This document shows, one piece after another, positions 4,807 to 6,724 of a stretch of DNA of 6,724 nucleotides (positions within the stretch are counted from its first letter, which is position 1; each line of letters begins with the position of its first letter). Origin of the DNA: Candidatus Methanomethylophilaceae archaeon. GTDB lineage: Archaea > Thermoplasmatota > Thermoplasmata > Methanomassiliicoccales > Methanomethylophilaceae. The position numbers and the translations under genes are program-made. A model generated the notes under the pieces. The model saw only the letters and a list, made by a program, of their open reading frames with translations. It searched no databases and was not told the DNA's origin. Where the stretch lies: NCBI GenBank assembly GCA_017395275.1, contig JAFPVN010000158.1, forward strand, positions 1 through 6,724, written 5' to 3'.

Positions 4807-5859
4807 ATGTTCGGGCGCAGTGGAAAGAAAGGAAACTACGCGTACATCGTGGCAAGGGTCAAGGCCAAGAAGGCCGGCCTGATGAACGACGATGCGTACT
4901 CCAAGATGCTCATGATGTCCCTTCCGGAGATCTCCCGCTTCATCAGCGAGAGCGGATACCAGAAGGAGATCACCGAGCTGACCGGCAAGTACAGCGGCGT
5001 AGACCTCATCGAGCACGCCACGTACACAAACATGGCAAGGCTCTACAGGAGCATCCTTGAATCTTCCGAAGGCGACTTGAAAGAGATGATCGTGTCCGAT
5101 CTCGAGAGATGGGACATCTGGAACCTCAAGGTGATCCTCCGCGGAAGGTCCTTCGGACTGGGCGCTGACGACATCAGGGAGGACCTGGTCCCCGCAGGGG
5201 TGCTCGATCTCGAGCACCTCGACAAGCTGATCTCAATGGACAGCGATGATGACATCCTCGCCGCTTACCAGAAGCAGACCGAGGTCACCATCCCCGCTGC
5301 AGTGCTTTCCAAGTACAAGGAGGAGAAGAACCTCGCCGTCATAGAGGACTGTCTCGACAAGATCTACTACGAGAAGCTTTTGCTTAGTATCGACCCCTCG
5401 TCGAGGCCTAAGCGCCTGTTCCAGGACTTCATCAGGAACGAGATAGATATCACAAATCTCGAAACTATTCTGAAGCTGAAGAAAGAGAACGTCCCCGCGG
5501 ATGTCATACTCACGTACGTCATCCCCGGAGGAAAGCTCATCGATAAGAAGCTGGCCACACAGCTCGCCAATGCAGAGTCGGTCTCCGCCATGAACGGGGA
5601 CCTGTCGCAGCTTGAGTTCTATGAGGACATCAAGGATGCGCTCGACGACAGCAAGCCCCTCAGGGAGATCGTCGCGGCGCTCGAGAAGTACCACATGGCC
5701 CAGGCAAGCACATTCTCGCACCTGTACCCGCTGTCGGTCATCCCTGTTATCGACTTCATGATCCACAAGGAGAACGAGGTCAACAACATCAGGATAATCG
5801 CAAGGGGACTCGAGAGCGGTCTGGACAGAGAGATCATCAAAGGACTTCTGGTGGTGTAA
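4807..5859 (+). CDS. atpC: A-type ATP synthase subunit C (rotor cone, V-ATPase d / AC39 homologue)
   Basis: Subunit C sits on the cytoplasmic end of the AtpK ring and passes its rotation to the central shaft (D and F). The protein is 350 residues, soluble and mostly helical, the normal length for the family. It opens with YAYIVARVKAKKAGLM (11-26), the usual start of archaeal C subunits. Three similar helix motifs recur: NLKVILRGR (106-114), NLETILKLK (217-225) and NNIRIIARG (326-334). They fit the three-lobed funnel fold known for this subunit. The last lies in PLSVIPVIDFMIHKENEVNN (308-327), the most characteristic stretch of the protein. Start ATG at 4807 follows the atpE stop by four bases; GGTGA at 4798-4802, overlapping that stop, could bind the ribosome. 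The gene abuts atpF directly (TAAATG). Confidence 0.95.
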   Translation: MFGRSGKKGNYAYIVARVKAKKAGLMNDDAYSKMLMMSLPEISRFISESGYQKEITELTGKYSGVDLIEHATYTNMARLYRSILESSEGDLKEMIVSDLERWDIWNLKVILRGRSFGLGADDIREDLVPAGVLDLEHLDKLISMDSDDDILAAYQKQTEVTIPAAVLSKYKEEKNLAVIEDCLDKIYYEKLLLSIDPSSRPKRLFQDFIRNEIDITNLETILKLKKENVPADVILTYVIPGGKLIDKKLATQLANAESVSAMNGDLSQLEFYEDIKDALDDSKPLREIVAALEKYHMAQASTFSHLYPLSVIPVIDFMIHKENEVNNIRIIARGLESGLDREIIKGLLVV

Positions 5860-6162
5860 ATGGATATCGCAGTTATCGGCAGCGACGAGTTCGTGCTCGG
5901 ATTCAGGCTTGCGGGCCTGAGGCGCGTGTTCGTTGCTAACAAGGAGAACTATCAGGAAGTCCTCCTGAAGGCGATGGAGGAGCCGGACATCGGTGTCCTC
6001 GCGGCCGACGGGAAGGATCTCGATCTGCTCACTCCCCAAGTGAAGACCAGGGTTATGGACTCCATCAGCCCTGTCATCGTTCCTGTGGGACGCGGGGAGA
6101 CCGACCTTCGTGAGAAGGTGAAGAGAGCTATTGGCGTTGATTTATACAAAGAGGATGAGTAA
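5860..6162 (+). CDS. atpF: A-type ATP synthase subunit F (central stalk)
   Basis: Subunit F binds subunit D in the central shaft and takes part in regulating ATP hydrolysis and coupling. The 100-residue protein shows the family's Rossmann-like first half: the strand MDIAVIGSDEFVLGFRLAGL (1-20) with the conserved GFRLAG (14-19), a second strand around IGVLAAD (44-50), and PVIVPVG (71-77). The C-terminal helix TDLREKVKRAIGVDLY (81-96) corresponds to the part that extends along the shaft. Length is normal. The ATG directly follows the atpC stop with no spacer and only a weak GGTG before it, so translation is probably coupled to atpC. It is followed at once by atpA (TAAATG again). Confidence 0.95.
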   Translation: MDIAVIGSDEFVLGFRLAGLRRVFVANKENYQEVLLKAMEEPDIGVLAADGKDLDLLTPQVKTRVMDSISPVIVPVGRGETDLREKVKRAIGVDLYKEDE

Positions 6163-6724
6163 ATGAGTAATGAAGGTGTTATTTACAGAGTCGCAGGACC
6201 TGTCGTGACCGCCGTCGGTATCTCCCCCCGTATGTATGATGTCGTACAGGTGGGAAACGAGAAGCTGATGGGAGAGGTCATCAAGATCGTCCGCGACAAG
6301 ACAATCATCCAGGTTTACGAGAACACGTCCGGTATCAAACCCGGAGAGCCGGTCGTCAACACCGGCCGTCCGCTCGCAGTCGAGCTCGGACCCGGACTGC
6401 TCCACTCCGTCTACGACGGAATCCAGAGGCCTCTGAAGGTCCTCAACGAGAAGATGGGAGACTTCATCTCCCGTGGAGTCACCGCACCTGGATTGGACAG
6501 AGAAGCGAAATGGGATTTCAAACCGCTGGTTGCCGAGGGCGACGAGGTCGCGCCCGGTCAGATCATCGGAGAGGTCATGGAAGGAACCATGCTCCACAAG
6601 ATCATGGTGCCCCCCACACTGAGCGGAAAGGTCGAGAAGATCTCGGAGGGTTCGTTCACCGTCGAGGAGACCGTCGCGGTCATCGGCGGACAGGAGGTCA
6701 CCATGATGCAGAGGTGGCCCGTAC
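6163..6724 (+). CDS. atpA: A-type ATP synthase subunit A (catalytic), 5' part only
   Basis: AtpA is the catalytic subunit that binds nucleotide and makes ATP, three copies alternating with AtpB in the head. The reading frame is open from the ATG at 6163 to the window edge, giving the first 187 residues of a protein usually close to 580-600. The N-terminal beta-barrel begins GVIYRVAGPVV (5-15), followed by GEVIKI (37-42). A strongly conserved stretch, ELGPGLLHSVYDGIQRPL (74-91), comes next. Residues from about 110 onward (WDFKPLVAEGDEVAPGQIIG) belong to the bulge domain found only in A/V-type catalytic subunits, including VPPTLSGKV (149-157). The ATP-binding P-loop lies beyond the window, so neither catalytic residues nor a possible intein at that site, as known in some archaea, can be judged. 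GAGG at 6151-6154, inside the end of atpF, is eight bases before the ATG. Confidence 0.96.
   Translation, partial: MSNEGVIYRVAGPVVTAVGISPRMYDVVQVGNEKLMGEVIKIVRDKTIIQVYENTSGIKPGEPVVNTGRPLAVELGPGLLHSVYDGIQRPLKVLNEKMGDFISRGVTAPGLDREAKWDFKPLVAEGDEVAPGQIIGEVMEGTMLHKIMVPPTLSGKVEKISEGSFTVEETVAVIGGQEVTMMQRWPV

Noticed and set aside
4268..5816. Repeated CTCGAG hexamers as a regulatory or restriction-linked motif
   Set aside because: Those I inspected in atpE and atpC are mostly Leu-Glu or similar codons in a GC-rich genome, so coding explains them.
5233..6039. Minus-strand open frame of 268 codons opposite atpC and atpF
   Set aside because: Low-complexity Leu/Val/Asp composition with no recognisable domain, opposite two certain genes.
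1..6724. CRISPR array, tRNA or rRNA genes, insertion sequences, phage genes
   Set aside because: No regularly spaced repeats, cloverleaf-like segments, transposase motifs or terminal inverted repeats were seen; the window is nearly filled by housekeeping genes.

Overview
The window is a piece of an archaeal chromosome dominated by the front half of an A-type (archaeal A1AO) ATP synthase operon. The organism is most likely a member of the Thermoplasmatota, probably a Methanomassiliicoccales-type methanogen. Four things suggest this: (1) the operon order H-I-K-E-C-F-A with an AhaH-type stalk subunit; (2) archaeal TATA-type box A elements placed about 26 bases before start codons, which implies leaderless mRNAs; (3) a membrane signal peptidase of the Sec11/S26B type with an SGSM-M-H active site and an 'I(D/N)TGD' segment that I recall from Thermoplasma-like proteins; (4) GC-rich coding sequence in which none of the eight visible stop codons is TAG. 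The species assignment is inference; no 16S or marker gene is present.

Layout. Positions 23-910 (minus strand) carry the S26-family signal peptidase. A 108-base divergent intergenic region (911-1018) holds back-to-back promoters and a perfect 10-bp palindrome. Positions 1019-1483 (plus) encode a dCMP deaminase. The next 99 bases (1484-1582) hold the presumed main promoter of the ATP synthase operon. From 1583 to the window edge seven genes run on the plus strand with almost no spacers: ahaH (TTG start), atpI, atpK, atpE, atpC, atpF and the first 187 codons of atpA. The rest of atpA, and presumably atpB and atpD, lie beyond the end.

How the genes work together. AtpI (stator, half-channels) and the AtpK ring form the membrane ion motor. 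AhaH and AtpE form the peripheral stalks. AtpC is the cone that couples the K ring to the central shaft, AtpF is a shaft subunit, and AtpA is the catalytic subunit. The ion gradient drives ATP synthesis. The signal peptidase and dCMP deaminase belong to protein export and dTTP supply and have no evident functional link to the ATP synthase.

I see no sign of an undescribed system. The observations most worth following are regulatory. The c-subunit gene atpK sits behind a very AT-rich patch with a possible internal box A, and it has strikingly distinct codon use. There is also a perfect 10-bp hairpin inside atpE, an 11-residue tandem repeat in AtpE, and a Glu in helix 1 of AtpK that bears on Na+ versus H+ specificity.
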